64,000 nt of DNA from Gautieria morchelliformis (GCA_015179125.1 WHVA01000215.1:62001-126000); one strand, 5' to 3'; positions 10,312 through 23,296 are shown, counted from the stretch's first letter. The notes: a model not told the origin generated them from the sequence alone. A program made the numbers and translations.

Positions 10312-13132
10312 ATGAGCAAGGACCTAGCTATCCTAAGCTCGCACTTGTCAACATTGATTGAAGCCCGCTCTGTCTCCGGGCAACAGCTTGACCCGTTGGT
10401 CGCATATGCCATCTCGGAAACGTTGGACGATCGTACACAGGACACACGCAGAGCACAATGGGAGTATCTACTCAGGAACGAGGTCTTCAAGCTTGCGGTG
10501 GGCTCCACTACCACATCAGTTCTGAATGAACAATCTCAAGGGGGGCGTAGGCTACTGAGGGTGATGCGTTGAAGGAACCGGAGCCACGCTATTTCAATGA
10601 GCTAAAGTCCCGGCTGGACCTGGTGCTTGCTTTCACAGAGCGAGGTGGGTGTTCCTTGGACTGCACTTAACAGATCTCATCAGAACACCCCAGACGTATG
10701 TGACGCGTCTTTCCCGTTTAGCGTGCTTGAAGACCTCTTGGAGACCCAGACGGTGGCGTCATGTTGGCATATATTTTCGTGGATAGAAGAGAGAACTGAG
10801 CGATTGACAACGGTTTGTCTACAACAATCGGGTCATGTCGGTTTACATTAATTTGACCTTTACTCTTCAGAACATGATTCCAGCAAAGGGAAAATCTCTT
10901 GTCCTTCTTCGCACACTGAACGATCTACTGCGGCGTCTATCCAAGACGGGAAAAAATACAATGTTCTGTGGTCGAATACTTATTTTCCTAAGCAGTGTGT
11001 TTTCCCTTGGCGAACGTAGTGGCGTCAATCTGAGAGGTGACTATGGCCCTCAGTGGGAGGGTGTCGTGTCCAGGCCCAAGGATGTCGCGCCTGAGGGCTC
11101 GAGTGTCGAGGAAAAGGAAAAAGAAAACGAAAAGGAAGAGGATGTTAAGATGCATGAACCGAAGAAAGAGAACGAGATGAATGACGGGCAGGCGCCGAAG
11201 TCAGAAGACAAAGCTAAACCTGTAGCCTCTGCTGACAAGACCGAAGACGAAAAGAAAGATGGTTTGTGATTAATCCAAGGATATTAGTGCTATATTGATA
11301 TTATCCTCAGAATTCTACCAGACCTTCTGGTTCCTCCAGCTGCCTTTCTCGAGACCTCCTTTGTTTGCTCACAGCATTTCCTTCGAGTCGTTTAAGGACT
11401 CGGTCAATGCGGTACTCCCGGTGGTTTCAGAAGCGACCAAGAAGGAGCGCGCAATGATGGGAAGCAAAGTGGTTACAGCGAACCTTAAACGCAAGCGCGA
11501 GCCGTCACCGCTGGAAGCGGGAGATGACTCAGGGCTCGATTACTTTTTTGCCAAATTTCTGACATCCCCGGAATTACTCGATCTGGAGGTGCGGATGGCA
11601 AGCTCTGAATGGGTCTTTTGCTCACGTTTCGTCTTTTGCTACAGATTGCCGACACGCTTTTCCGCCGACAATTTCTCTTCCAGCTGTTGATCCTCCTCCA
11701 GCACCTGCTTCATTTCACACAATCTGAGAAAGCGAAGTGGGCTGTTCAGCGGAATCGCTCGCTGCATATGGATTTCACTTTAAGCCCTACTGATGCTAAG
11801 TGGGCTCAAGACACTTGGGCAAAAGCTATGGAAGAACTTAAAGCCACAACACCTAACGGTAAAGCTTTTGCTGACACAGTGGCGGCTATACTCGACAGAG
11901 AGCGCAATTGGGTAAGTCGTACGAACTTCAAATGTTCCTTCCCATGTTCACACATGTTTTAGATCAAATGGAAAAACGACTTATGCCCGCCGTTTGACAA
12001 GGAGCCCCTGCAGCCTCCACTGGAAGAACAAACACGGGAAAAGCGAAGGAAGTTGATGGAACCTTCCTCAGACTGGCGTTTCAAATGGGGTACGGAAGCA
12101 TTGACAGAGATTTGGGAGACTGGCTTCCATAGTATACGCGATTGTGAAAATCCCCCTGGGTGAGGAGCCACCGAGCATGTTCCATTTCACGATTCCTTAT
12201 ATTTCATCATAGGTCTGGGGAGTTGAAGGATTTCGCGAAGCGGATTAAACAGAGCGATATGAGGGTTGAGATGCGGAAGAGACAGCTTGCAAAAATGGCC
12301 GCTCCCAAGGCGCCAAGCCCTCCATCTCCAGAGTCAGGTATCAAAGTTACGACATCTCAAGAAACTGCGTCTTCGCACGTCTCCCAGCCTCCGAATTCTC
12401 AAGCGTCAACATCGGCACCCGCTGCGACCCCTGGGTCTACGTCTGTGACGACAGCATCGCAGCCAGTGGCACCGACCCCACGTCCAGCAGCTGCCATACC
12501 AGTGATGACGCCTGGTACTAGCGCGTCGCTCCACCCGTCACTTCCACCCCGACCGGTCGTAAGCCCTGCACCGTACAACAAACCGCAGACCCCAAATCGG
12601 CATGTCGCACCTCCTGCTAGCCAAGCAGTTCCAACGCCCGGTGCTAAGGTGGTGGTATCTCCACCCCCAAAACAGGACCCTCAGCTTGTTAAGCTCCTCG
12701 AAGTACGTTGTCTCCACACATCTATTCCCCTCATCGTCAAGCTGAAGATTGTTCGGTCGTGAACAGCAAAAGGACCGGTTCTCGTGGCTTGCACTGAGGC
12801 GAGCTCGTACTGAGCATCTTCACCTTTTCGGCAAGATAGGCACAGGCGATGTGGATATGCTCATGACGAGTATAGAGCAAGAAAAGGAGAAAGAGGCCAA
12901 GGGTGAGAAGAACGACAAGCTAGAGGCGCCGGCACAAGTGACGCCAAACGCGCCAATGGAGGAAAATAGCGTTCGGTCCGGTGCAACCAACGGTAACTCG
13001 AAACCGCCTGACCCCAAAACAGGACCAGCTGCCGGTCAAGGGACAGACATGCCGACGGAGGGACCGAAGGAGGCGGTTTCAGCTAACGAAGCTGCACCGA
13101 GTGGTCCAAACGGGATGGAAGTAGACGATTAG
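10312..13132 (+). CDS. THOC1: THO complex subunit 1 (THOC1/Hpr1 family)
   Basis: Subunit of the nuclear THO/TREX complex that couples transcription to mRNA export. Nine exons: 10312-10497, 10560-10644, 10694-10812, 10871-11261, 11311-11588, 11645-11911, 11963-12159, 12213-12702, 12767-13132; the sum is exactly 793 codons. The ATG at 10312 has a strong context (ACCACCATGA) and is preferred over the longer upstream frame. Conserved THOC1 blocks are visible: [52 protein letters not shown], and [11 protein letters not shown]. An acidic Lys/Glu-rich insert follows the [11 protein letters not shown] block. The C-terminal third is low-complexity Pro/Ser/Thr-rich, then a conserved [17 protein letters not shown] segment and an acidic tail ending MEVDD. 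No death domain is evident, as usual in fungi. Confidence 0.95.
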
Positions 13133-13552
13133 GTTCAAACCATATATCGTCGTTGATTTGTCTGATCAGGTGGCGAGCCTGAAATAGCTAGCAAGACGTT
13201 GAAGAGGCTGCTCTGTATCGTCCCTTGGCTTGCGTGCGACTAGACGCACATATTATCTGCAGCACGTTTGTTTGAGTACTCACCGTTACGATATACGGTA
13301 AACAGTGAGGCTGCCCTCTGCGATATCCTTGGCACGGTACGAGGGCCGGTATACGAGGCCTGGAACTCGAAGTTCGAAGTCAAGGCTTCCCGCCTTCGCG
13401 AGGTCCCATATCATATCAGTTATTGACGGACTTCACATCGGCTGGGTTAGTAGCATGAGACTTGAGGAATAAGTAGCCATGACAATAACGGTACTTAGAC
13501 TTCTGATCTCGCATAGAGGCATGACATGGGGGGATCACGGGAACGGTGGGAG

Positions 13553-13586
13553 ACAACTTGTGCATGCTTACAACTTGTGCGTGCTT
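13553..13586. repeat. 17-bp tandem duplication
   Basis: Two adjacent copies of ACAACTTGTGCATGCTT, the second with G for A in the middle. Simple slippage-type repeat. Confidence 0.8.
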
Positions 13587-13651
13587 GCTGCTGCAAGCAA
13601 TTATCTAACGGAGCTCATTAATAGCTGGATGTGTAAGAAATGAACCGCCCC

Positions 13652-13713
13652 CCCTAAAGGACATACGTACGAAGGAAGGGCCTCCCTCTAAAGGACATAC
13701 GTACGGAGGAAGG
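13652..13713. repeat. 34-bp period tandem duplication with CATACGTACG core
   Basis: Two copies of a unit containing CTAAAGGACATACGTACG followed by GAAGGAAGG or GAGGAAGG. The core TACGTA is palindromic, so each unit holds the same candidate protein-binding palindrome. It sits about 250 bp before the MFS start codon. Confidence 0.75.
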
Positions 13714-13953
13714 TAGCAATTTATAACCAAGCCTGAGCGGCAGACCGGCAGGAGGTCGCGTCCGAGTCGAGTAAGAGGCACCGAGTCGAGCTAAAAAAGC
13801 TATTATAAAGTGTCCGAACGCACATTTCCTCCCCTGAGTTTCTTGATCTCCAAGCTTCAGCCGTTGTCCTCTAGTTATAGTTGCCCTCGTCGGACACGTT
13901 CGTGACTGCACCAAGTCAACGCGACGTCAGCGTGCACACCAGCGACACCACCC

Positions 13954-16846
13954 ATGTCTACAGAACGATCACCTTTGCTTGAAAATGGCCATGCTGGCGC
14001 ATTGTCTAGGGCTCTAACTGAACCTGCCACCAAAACACCCGCTGTTCGTCTAGGACCGTTGGAGATTACTGCGGCCAACCGACATTCCATCCTAGTGGGC
14101 ATTTGGATGGCCACTTTTCTTTCGGTGCGTGGGTAGTTCGAAAACAAGTTGTGGAGGACACTCAACAGTTATATAATCTCGCTACAGTCATTGAATAGTA
14201 AGTGTATTCAGTCCAACTCTATACGTGGGAACATCGACTAACCCCGTCGGCAGCGACGCTCGTTGCCACATGTGAGTGACCTTCCCACTCTCTCTCTCGG
14301 CGTCTGACTGCATTTATCAGTGGTGTCATCAATTTCCTCCGAGTACCATCGATCCAACCAAGCGAGTTGGCTGGGGACTTCGTGCGTCGCATTTGCTGAT
14401 CTCAAATTTCTGGCAATATGTAGTATGCATCTCAGGTTTCTTCTCGCGACATGTACCTTTACTCCTCTTTACGGTCGTCTCTCGAACGTGATGGGGCGAC
14501 GCGGGGCGAACCAGACAGCAGTTTTCTTTGCAGGCTTAGGCACTCTCTGCTGCGGGTTGTCGACCAGCCTAGAGATGCTTATCGCTGCACGCTTCGTGAG
14601 TTGACATATATCCCCGAGAAGAATACCGAGGTTGCTGTATTTTCTCACGGGCTGACTTGTTGACATTTAGCTGAGTGGGATAGGCGGAGGTGGGATATTC
14701 ACGACGGCTACGGTTATTACGAGCGACATGTACAACTTGCGAGATCGCAGTTTAGCTCAAGGCATCTCAAGTATATTTAATGGGGTGAGTCCCAGCCTCT
14801 AATTCTTGAGATTCCTCTTCTGAAAGTTGTCCAGGCCGGAATGGGACTAGGCGGCCCACTTGGAGGTTATATTAGCGATAGGTGCAGAACTTCTCAGTCT
14901 AGATCGATCTTGCACTAACTCTTAGTTATAGATATGGATGGCGCTGGGCTTTTCTGATCCAAATTCCGTTGTTTGTTGTGTCCTTCATGTTGACGGGATA
15001 CAATTTGCGTTATGTCACCCCTGTAAGCCTTCTGGATTATGCACTGAGTTGCATTTCTGAGTAGTCTCTTAGGGCAAGGGGAGGAGCACAGTGGATGTCT
15101 TGAAACGAATAGATTATGGCGGCAGCTTCACCCTCTTAACATCTGTAAGTGCACATTCTGTCGGCTTTCACCACTAACACACCGCACCAGATGGGTAGTT
15201 TACTTCTCTTCCTCAGCTACAAATACAACGACGGATTGCCCTGGAACTCAGCTTCTGTGATTGTGACGATCTCCTTGTCTGTCGCGACCTTCATTGTCTT
15301 CATACTGGTCGAAGTCCTTGTCGCTCCGGAGCCAGTCCTTGCCCCTTTCCTCTTGCGAAAAAAAGTACCTATGTTAATTGGTATAAGCAATCTGCTCGTA
15401 CGCATACCGTCATCTCTCTTGCGCACGTTCATTCACCTCGGGCTCTCCGTGGCAGGTCTCGATGTGTAACTTCGCCGTCATGTATTTCTTCCCGATGTTC
15501 TTTGAAACTGTCATGCTGACGTCGTCCTCCACCGCAGGTGAGTTTTACCTTGTGCTATCTCCGCACCTACTGTATTGATGGTGCGGTTGTTCAGGTACTC
15601 ATCTATTGCCAAACAGTATATCTATGTCCTTCGGCTCGTTGTTCGCAGGGTCAGTTGATTTCTTTTGCATTTGCCATTTTTTGATGACATGCGTCGTGAA
15701 GTTGGATTATGTCGAGTACAGGCAAATATAGATTATTGGATATGGTGTTCGGTATCGGCCCATTCATAGCAACAGTGCTTAACCCTTTATACCGCTCCCA
15801 TGACACGATCTAATACCGCGTTATAGGTGCTAATGACTCGTCTCAATGAGCAGTCGGGTATATTTGCACAGTGGTTCAGTATTGTACGTGTAACTTATTC
15901 TCATTTGAATATACATGACTCTAAATTTGCTGTTCAGATCCCGAGTGGCTTCGGAAATGCTGTTGTACTCCAAACGACCCTGAGTGAGCGTGTTTATTTT
16001 CTGTGCCTGGTTTGTGCTCACCCAAGATGTACCAAAGTTGCCCTGCTGGTGCATGTAGAACGTAAGTCGAAGCGCCGAAGTGCTAACCGCACCCATCGTA
16101 ACTGTGACCGGTTTATTTGCTTACTGTAGATTCGGAGATGGCTGTTGCAACTGGGTTCGGTCAACTATGGCGCGGGATTGGTGGGTATGTTCGTTCCTGC
16201 CCGATATTAAATATTTATAGTCGGTCCAGGTCAAGTCTGTGGCGTTGCCGGGGCGTCGGCCATATTCCAGTCAATCCTGGATCGCGAGTTGAGCAACCGC
16301 ATTACTGGACCTGGAGCGAGTGATGTAAGCCTTGTTTTCATCCTGGGCCTTCGCAGCTAATAATGTAACCAGACGATTCGGCGCATTCGACACTCGTCTC
16401 GCCTGGTGACTAGTCTACCTCCTGGGCTGCAGCAGCACGCACGTGATTCATACGCCATCGCTCTTCGTCGCGTATTCGTATTTTCAGCGTGCTCCACATT
16501 GCTGGCATTCTGCGTGCGCCTGGCGGTCAGCACTTTCACCAAGTCTATGTCTGCGTGGCTCACATTAATTGCAAAGATACCCGAAAAGTCTCTTGAAGAA
16601 CAGGAAGTACCCGACGTAGAGCAGCCCAAGCCGCGAACCAGTCGTGGTGCTATTCAGAGCAACTCGGTGGGGAATGGGAATGGACATCCCGCCAATGGAC
16701 ATCCCGCCAGTGTCGTATCAGACGACATAGAAGCCCCATTTACGCCAGCAAGCCCGCGTCCCATCTCGAGGCGACTGTCCACGTACACGGACACCGATGG
16801 AGGTATGGACCTTGAAGACGAACTGGCTGGGTCGGCCAGACCATAA
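13954..16846 (+). CDS. MFS transporter, vacuolar basic amino acid (Vba/Fnx1) type
   Basis: Predicted 14-TM major facilitator of the drug:H+ antiporter-2-like group whose characterised fungal members move basic amino acids into the vacuole. My 20-exon model closes at 618 aa. Exons: 13954-14124, 14188-14197, 14254-14271, 14321-14381, 14436-14595, 14671-14784, 14835-14881, 14932-15022, 15073-15144, 15191-15397, 15456-15537, 15595-15649, 15702-15774, 15827-15883, 15938-15983, 16038-16061, 16130-16180, 16230-16324, 16373-16525, 16577-16846. Family signatures include TLVATLVSSISSEYH after TM1, SWLGTSFLLATCTFTPLYGR, GRLSNVMGRRG (MFS loop 2-3), and SGIGGGGIFTT. The N-terminus carries SPLLENG, resembling a dileucine vacuolar sorting signal. 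The tail is acidic/Ser-rich and cytosolic. Two exons are tiny (10 and 18 bp), and the last intron is 51 bp, in frame and stop-less. Substrate is inferred from family only. Confidence 0.93.
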
Positions 16847-17102
16847 CACTTGTGAAACACGAGACTCCCTGCGAACTTAGCCTCTTCTCTTCCGTTCAGT
16901 TCTGCCTCGGGACCGCATGCATTCATCCCAATATCCTTGTCATGGCACATGTATTCCACCTCTCTGGGACTCCTCGTACTATCTGGTAAAGATCAGATAC
17001 GTGTAGCTTAATCAAAGATCAATTCATGATTATGAACGTTGGACGACTAATTTTAGTATAGTAACTAGACGCGCTGTTCACGCGCTGGTACTCGTGTGCA
17101 CC

Positions 17103-18737
17103 ATGTTAGGCAGACAGACCTCGCTGCAACGGTCTCTCGTCCCGATCACTCGTTCTCCGCTCTTAACAATCCATCGTGGCAGTGCCGTAACACGTCGTTT
17201 ACTTACCACTCGAAGTACAGGGCCCGAGCGACCTGGATTTGGCCTGGCGGTGGCATCTACCCTTGGACTTTCTTTAGCGGCATACTATGCTGTTGTTGTG
17301 GGACCTCTGCATGCCGATCGACCACCCGATCGTGAGCACGAAACTAAGGTGCAAGCTTCACATATAAACGAAGATACCCGTGCCCTTCGTTCACGGAAAT
17401 CGGTGAACAGCTTTGCGACAGGATCAGCCAAGGATATAGAGGGACTGCTCAAACGCTATGAGGAGTCACATGTCCCATCTTCCACGTCTGGAGTAGCTCG
17501 TTATGATATCGCACAGCTTGCAAGGTTAGTCTGAAATTTTCAAGTCTGACAAGCTTCTCAGAATCTGAGCGATTTCGTGCTTTGGACAGTAACGACCCCT
17601 TGGAGGATGATCACTCAGAGGCATTTGTCAATTCTGGCGACTCTCGCTGGAGCTTCTTCACCGTGCTTGACGGCCATAGTGGCTGGGAAACTAGTGCAGT
17701 ACTCAGGGAGGAGCTCATTGACACGGTCGTCACAGAGCTTGCAGATGTTGCTCCTGGGAATAGCGAATCTTCGGACCCTTTCGCTGAAGCCATTACTCGT
17801 GCTTTCAAGCAGTTGGATGACAAGATTGTACATGAGAATGTAGAACAAGCACTACAATCAAACTCGCGGAGTGTTGCGGTAGACCTTCTTGCACCTGCAT
17901 ACGCAGGAGCCTGCGCATTAATGGCCTTTTATGACGCCAATAATTCGAAACTACGAGTTGCACTCACGGGAGATTGTCGAGCAGTCCTGGGGAGAAAACG
18001 CCCTGATGGCAGGTATGATCTTGAGGTTTTGACCGCTGACCAGACAGGGTTTAATCCCGACGAAAAGAAGAGGGTCGAAGCGGCGCATCCTGGTGAAGAA
18101 GTGGTTAAAGACGGCAGGACCATGGGCTATGGCCCTGCCCGGGCTTTTGGTGACGCTCGGTTGAAGTGGAGTAGGGATGTCCAGGACAAGTTGAAAAGAT
18201 CTTACCTCGGCCGGACAGTTTTAGATTCTCTCAAAACCCCTCCCTACTTTACTGCGGAACCAGTCGTCAAGACCACGAACGTGCAACCGGGAGACTTCCT
18301 TGTTCTAGCCACTGATGGTCTGTGGGAATGCTTGACCAATCAAGAAGTGGTTGGGTTGGTCGGGAAATGGGCCAAGCAACACGACAGTCAGCGGACTCCC
18401 TGGCAGAACTGGTGGTGGGGTAGCAAAGCAAAGGCTGAAACTGACCTACCTGTTGTTTGCAACGAAAAAACCGAGACGGGGGAGAAATCTGTTCGGTACC
18501 AACAATGGAATGCTGAGAAGAAGTTTGTCACGGTCGATCCTAACGCTGCTACGCACCTGATTCGAAATGCCCTTGGGGGTGCCGATGAGGACTTGAGAGA
18601 GGCTTTGCTGAGTATGAGAAGTCCGCGTGCTAGAGTATATTGGTTCGCTCTCAATATATTGCGTACTTCAGCGTGTGATACTGACTTGAGCGTGTCAAAG
18701 GGACGATATCACAGCTACAGTTGTGTTCTTTGGATGA
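17103..18737 (+). CDS. Mitochondrial PP2C phosphatase, pyruvate dehydrogenase phosphatase type
   Basis: PPM/PP2C metal-dependent Ser/Thr phosphatase of the PDP/Ptc5 group, which reactivates the pyruvate dehydrogenase complex in the mitochondrial matrix or intermembrane space. Exons 17103-17524, 17590-18642 and 18701-18737 give 503 aa. The N-terminus (MLGRQTSLQRSLVPITRSP) is Arg/Ser-rich without acids, as in a mitochondrial presequence, followed by a hydrophobic segment near residues 48-66. PP2C motifs are clear: FTVLDGHSGWET (metal-binding Asp and Gly), ALTGDCRAVLG, FGDARLKW, LVLATDGLWE (metal Asp), and DDITATVVFFG at the end. That last motif is only in frame if the 58-bp intron 18643-18700 is removed; it has a CTGAC branch-like site 18 nt before its AG. 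Reading through instead would give an aberrant tail. Confidence 0.93.
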
Positions 18738-19564
18738 CGTGAATGATTGATCTGATAAACCCTGAGCCCCCCCCCCAACAATTTCTGTCACTCACTGAAG
18801 TGGCGAAGATTCTGGCTACAGACCCATGATTTGGTTTATATGGGGTAGTAAAGGCTCTGAATTTCTGGTCTGACATTGCGGCGCAAATGTAGACCAACCT
18901 TGATTCAGTGTGTCCTGCCTGGGAAACGGTTTACCGGATAGTCACCACTACCTGGCGCAGATGTGAAGAAATTCTGCCTCTTTTCAAGCTCATGCAAGTA
19001 TTCTCACTACGATGTCTAATGTTAGGCCACGACTCCTCGCACACTTATATAATTATTTTCTTTCTTCTACCATGGACCGAGACTCACTTCCCTATGGGAT
19101 CTGGGGTGTGTGAGGTCCAGGCCCCATTGATTTCGTGCGCGATCCGAAATAGCAGCCCTCCTACCAGGTGTCCCCGCTTCTGCGCCTCAATTGAAGAGCC
19201 ACCGGATTCTATTTGAGCAGCTCTCTTCCCTCCCATCTTGTGCGACATCCGTCGCCGAGACTGCTTCGAGATCCTGCAGCTCAAGGCACCCAACTACACT
19301 CTGATTTCCATTCTGCAGCTACGTGCAGAGGCGGCAAATTCAAAGCGAGAAAAGAAGTGTTCTCAAAGAGAAGGGCCGTGGTCTATGGTGAAATCGACAC
19401 AGTCGTGTACAAATAGCTCAAATCTGTATATTTAGTATAACAGACAGGCAACAGGGAGAGTCCCTAAGACTAGAATCGTGGCTAAGTCAGATCACGGCTT
19501 AGTGACGAGAGTGACGTAGCGCTTACGCGCTCTGTCACGTGTCTTTCCGTCCACTACCTCCTGT
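18738..19564. other. Intergenic stretch, no supported gene
   Basis: About 830 bp between the PP2C stop and the Rap1 start. Open frames of 60-100 codons occur but have no recognisable domain, splice logic or codon pattern. A run of ten Cs lies near 18770. The last 100 bp probably carry the Rap1 promoter. Confidence 0.5.
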
Positions 19565-22500
19565 ATGGTGAGCGACTTTACGAAGGAAGACGACGAACGT
19601 TTGGTGGAGTATTTCGCAGTCAACTGTCCAACTCAGGAAGATCGCGGACAAGAGAAATTATACAAGCAGCTAGTGCAGAACGTGAGCGCAGCGCGCCGTC
19701 CATGCATGATTCTCCATTAATCTGCCCTAAAGCCTGACCAGTGGCCTTGGTCCGCGCGGCACGCACGTGCGTCATGGATGGCGCGATATGCTTCGCACCG
19801 CGAAACCTTTGATCACAGAGTTCAGGCATATCTGAGGGCGAACGCCACTCAACCCCCATCTCCCCATCCAACAAATAACTCCCCCAAGGGACGTGCAAAA
19901 TTTACGCCAAAAGAAGACAAGCAACTGCTGATATTCCTGGCCAAGTCGTCGTCGAGTAAGCAGGCGAAATATTCACGTTCTGGAAGAGCTATATACAAGG
20001 ATGTTTTAGCCGCCAATGTCAGTCCAGCTCACAATTTTCTTACCATGCAGGTTTAATCTTCATTCGTTATCGTAGCCACACAAGTATCCATGGGCCAGAA
20101 CTCATCCCTGGCAATCTTGGCGGGACAGATACGTGAAACGTAGCAAGGATTTCGATGAACGTATTGCCCGCTGGCAAATGAAACGTGGCTTCGATCCCGA
20201 TGTTGCGGCCAAGGATAGCGAACCGTCTAAGGAAACCCCGGAGAGTCATGACAAGGGTCCAGACGTGAAACTGGGTCAGGATGAGGCGCAGCTATGTGCG
20301 TCGGACGAGAGCGAGGTCAATGCAGGGCATGGCACCAAGAGGCGGAGATATGACGATGAAGGTGTCACAGCGGACACTGACCTTGCCCGCCCTCCTCGGC
20401 CTAAGAGACAAAAACCTTCGCCCCGCCATACCAGCCCTATATTAGGTGGCGTTGAAACTAAAGAATTGGCGGAAATATCAGAGTCAAATATGTCGGTGCC
20501 ATCTGTTGTCGACAACGATACTCGAGAAGGTCGAGAAGGAGACCTGAGCCACCCAATTGATAACACAGATCACGAGGACGTTGTACCGTGCGAGCTTGGA
20601 GAGGACGAGAAATGTGATGAGAGATCAGTGCGATCGTATGTGACCCAGTTATTGACAATGACTTCTGAAATTTACTTTCTTATATAGTGACGAATCAGGT
20701 CACGCCAAAATAGATGTATGCCAGGAAGGGCTTCGTAGTTCATTACCTGCACTTCCTCAGACGAATGACGCATCGTAAGTAACTACAAGCCCGGAAAGCC
20801 ATTTCGAGACTCACACTGTGTTGATAGTGACAATATTCACATTCTTCACACACGAGCTCGCCCAAATACCCCTACATGTCATGAAAAGCATAATAAGCCA
20901 GAAGTTTCATCCCTCCAGACAAACGATATTTCGTATGTTACTTAAACTCTCAGAACGACTTGTATTGATTTCCCGTCGTGTTACAGCAATGTAATTGATC
21001 AATCTAATCTTACGTCAACTGCCATACAGGTTTCAAACGGGGATATGAATATGATTCCTGATGAACCGCCACTTAATCCTCCCTCTCCCGCAAGCGAGGA
21101 TCCAAGCACATCGAAGATTCATCGCGTCTCTCCTCCACTTCGGCTCTATCTCGCTCGTACCGATGGAGATTACCTTGATCCTTCTGAAGTCCCAAGCGAG
21201 GTCCCGGAGATGTCGCGACAGCCAATGCTAGTAGGCCGTTCGCATCACCCAACGCCTCCGCCTACGAATGTACAGTCAGAAGCGTCAATCCAGTCCCCAA
21301 CTGAATCGGACTCGCCGGTGCTTGCTGTCGAGAAGAGCTCTCCTGCATCGTCTGTGCTGCCTGTGTATACGAAACCGGTTGCTGTATCTCGTCGGTCACC
21401 TCTGCCCTCTGCGGCGACATCACTAGAGCAGCGCAGGCAGACACGCCTGTTGTCGGCTCAACCCCCACTCTCCGCTCCTTCTTCTGATCCCTTTGTAGAC
21501 TCGCCTTCACCGCGACAAATCGCTGACCTCCGGGAATCCGTGACATACGCTTCACCACATTCGTTACCGGGTGGCGCCCCACGAGTTAATCTTCGCAAGC
21601 AAGAAGATAGCGAAGACGACTTGTGTTCTGATGGACCATTTGCAACATCACCCCCTTCACCACCCCGACGCATCGAGGTCATTAGAGGCCTTCCGAAGGC
21701 TCGTGGTGGGAAGTCATTCCGAGACAACAACTGGGTCAGGGAGAGGCGAGTAATCTCAGGAAATAGTGACCAGAAGAACCTAAGGGATGATGTGACCAAT
21801 CACAAAATGGATGAAGGGGAGAAAGTCACAGATCACAAAAGGGTCAAGACTTTAGCTGAACCGCAGAAATCAAATCAATCATGGGTATTGATTAATTCCT
21901 CTAACACATTTTCTGTCTCTGATGCCTTCTTTAGCTTATGAAAACTATTCCATCGGTGGATGGCAGCACTCAATCGGACCCTACACATCAACGCTCCAAT
22001 CACTCCGCTGCATCTGGAATGCCTAGGCACATCAGCTCTAGTCAGCCGAATGGCATCGTCACTGGACCGACGCCAATCCCCGACAAAGCACCATACCCGA
22101 TTCGTGGCTCAGGTGTAGAAGATGTTTCCGGGGATACCCCCCGTTGGAATGACAGTTTCAAGGAGGATCGTATGCCAACGGAAGCCCAGGTCACAGACGT
22201 TTTCACACATCAAACTCCAATCGCGTCGGGCAGCACTAGTGACCCTTATGTCTTAAGCACCGCCCATCTACCTGCGCCCAGCACCTCGTCGTCAGGCGTC
22301 CGTGCGCACTTCGATTCTCCTGTCTCTCGTTTCAAAGATTCTCATAGTAAAGCTCGGAGACGAACATTTGCTGGCTTTGGCTCTCGTCCGAGTTTGCCGA
22401 ACATCGATTTAGCGGAAAAACTTGGTAAACGTGCTTCGGGGCGGATGCCAGCGCTATTCCGAAGCAGACGAACTTCACTCGACTACGCTTCGAATCCAGA

Positions 22501-23218
22501 GTCCATAGCATCGATTCCTCGCAGTTCTCTCGGGGTTACGGAACAAAGGGTTGGCCACCATCGTCCTCCGCGACAGACGGTCATCCCAATTGTCATCGAT
22601 CCAGGATCCCGGCACATTTCGTCAGCTGCGTTCAACGAGTGGTCGCCGTCCACGTGCAGCCTTGTCATGAATGCCGGGCTGGCTGCCATTTTCAAGAAAA
22701 TGGAAGAGAATCATGGGTTTTCCGCTAGTGTGGTGCGACGGGCTTGGCTTCAACAGAATATGGATCTCGATGCGACAGATACACTACTACTCCGCATGCG
22801 AATCGCTGCCGAGAACGCTTCGGTCATCGATGATCACGCGGAGCAGGTCAAGCACCACGGTGGATCGACGAACAGGGCCTTGGAAGGACTACAGAGCGTG
22901 CCGAAGGCTCCATCTGCTGAATATACGGCTCCTGATCTAGGCATATTTTCCGATGACTACACACCCCCAGTTCGTTCCAAGGCAGAACAATATCGTCGCC
23001 ATTTAGAACGTGGCCATGATAAGGACTTCGCTGGACTCCGTTCGTCCAAGAGATCTACGGGGAAGAATTTGTCTCAAGCGGCGTGGTGTGCTGAGGATGA
23101 TGATATACTACGAACTGGTGATGAGGTCCAGCTTAAGATATTGGCGAACAAATTTAGTGAAGATACAGTGCGACGCAGGTTCTTAGTTATTATAAGAGAA
23201 AGTCATGTCTCAGGTTAG
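19565..23218 (+). CDS. RAP1: Telomere protein Rap1 homologue with two Myb domains
   Basis: Shelterin-type Rap1, recruited to or binding telomeric chromatin in the nucleus. Exons: 19565-19681, 19733-20017, 20076-20635, 20688-20774, 20828-20932, 20987-21884, 21935-23218; phases close at 1111 aa. Two consecutive Rap1-type Myb repeats are visible: residues 3-70 (FTKEDDERLVEYFA ... WSARHARASWMARY) and about 90-160 (FTPKEDKQLLIFLAK ... HPWQSWRDRYVK). A long Ser/Pro/acid-rich, probably disordered middle follows. The C-terminal region has a helical block (about 22650-22830) and a final Myb-like segment AWCAEDDDILRTGDEVQL ... EDTVRRRFL, which resembles the Rap1 C-terminal motif. No BRCT domain is seen before the first Myb repeat. 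Exons 4 and 5 are 87 and 105 bp, both phase-symmetric. The gene ends 78 bp from the convergent gene's stop. Confidence 0.85.
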
Positions 23219-23296
23219 ATTCCGTACACTCACGAAACCTTTCTGTTTGATATGATCATGCGACATATACGCTGCCAGAATAACCGTGATCATTGT

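Larger units (their letters stand above)
13133..13953. other. Intergenic stretch with short tandem repeats
   Basis: About 820 bp with no gene seen. It contains two small tandem duplications (13553-13586 and 13652-13713) and, in its last 150 bp, pyrimidine-rich sequence that is probably the promoter of the MFS gene. Confidence 0.55.

Noticed and set aside
17525-17600. Alternative acceptor at 17562 for PP2C intron 1
   Set aside because: Only the acceptor at 17589 restores the phase-2 junction SNDPLEDDH that continues into the catalytic domain.
18908-19435. Several 60-100 codon frames between the PP2C and Rap1 genes
   Set aside because: None has a domain, good codon pattern or splice continuation; the region reads as promoter and untranslated DNA.
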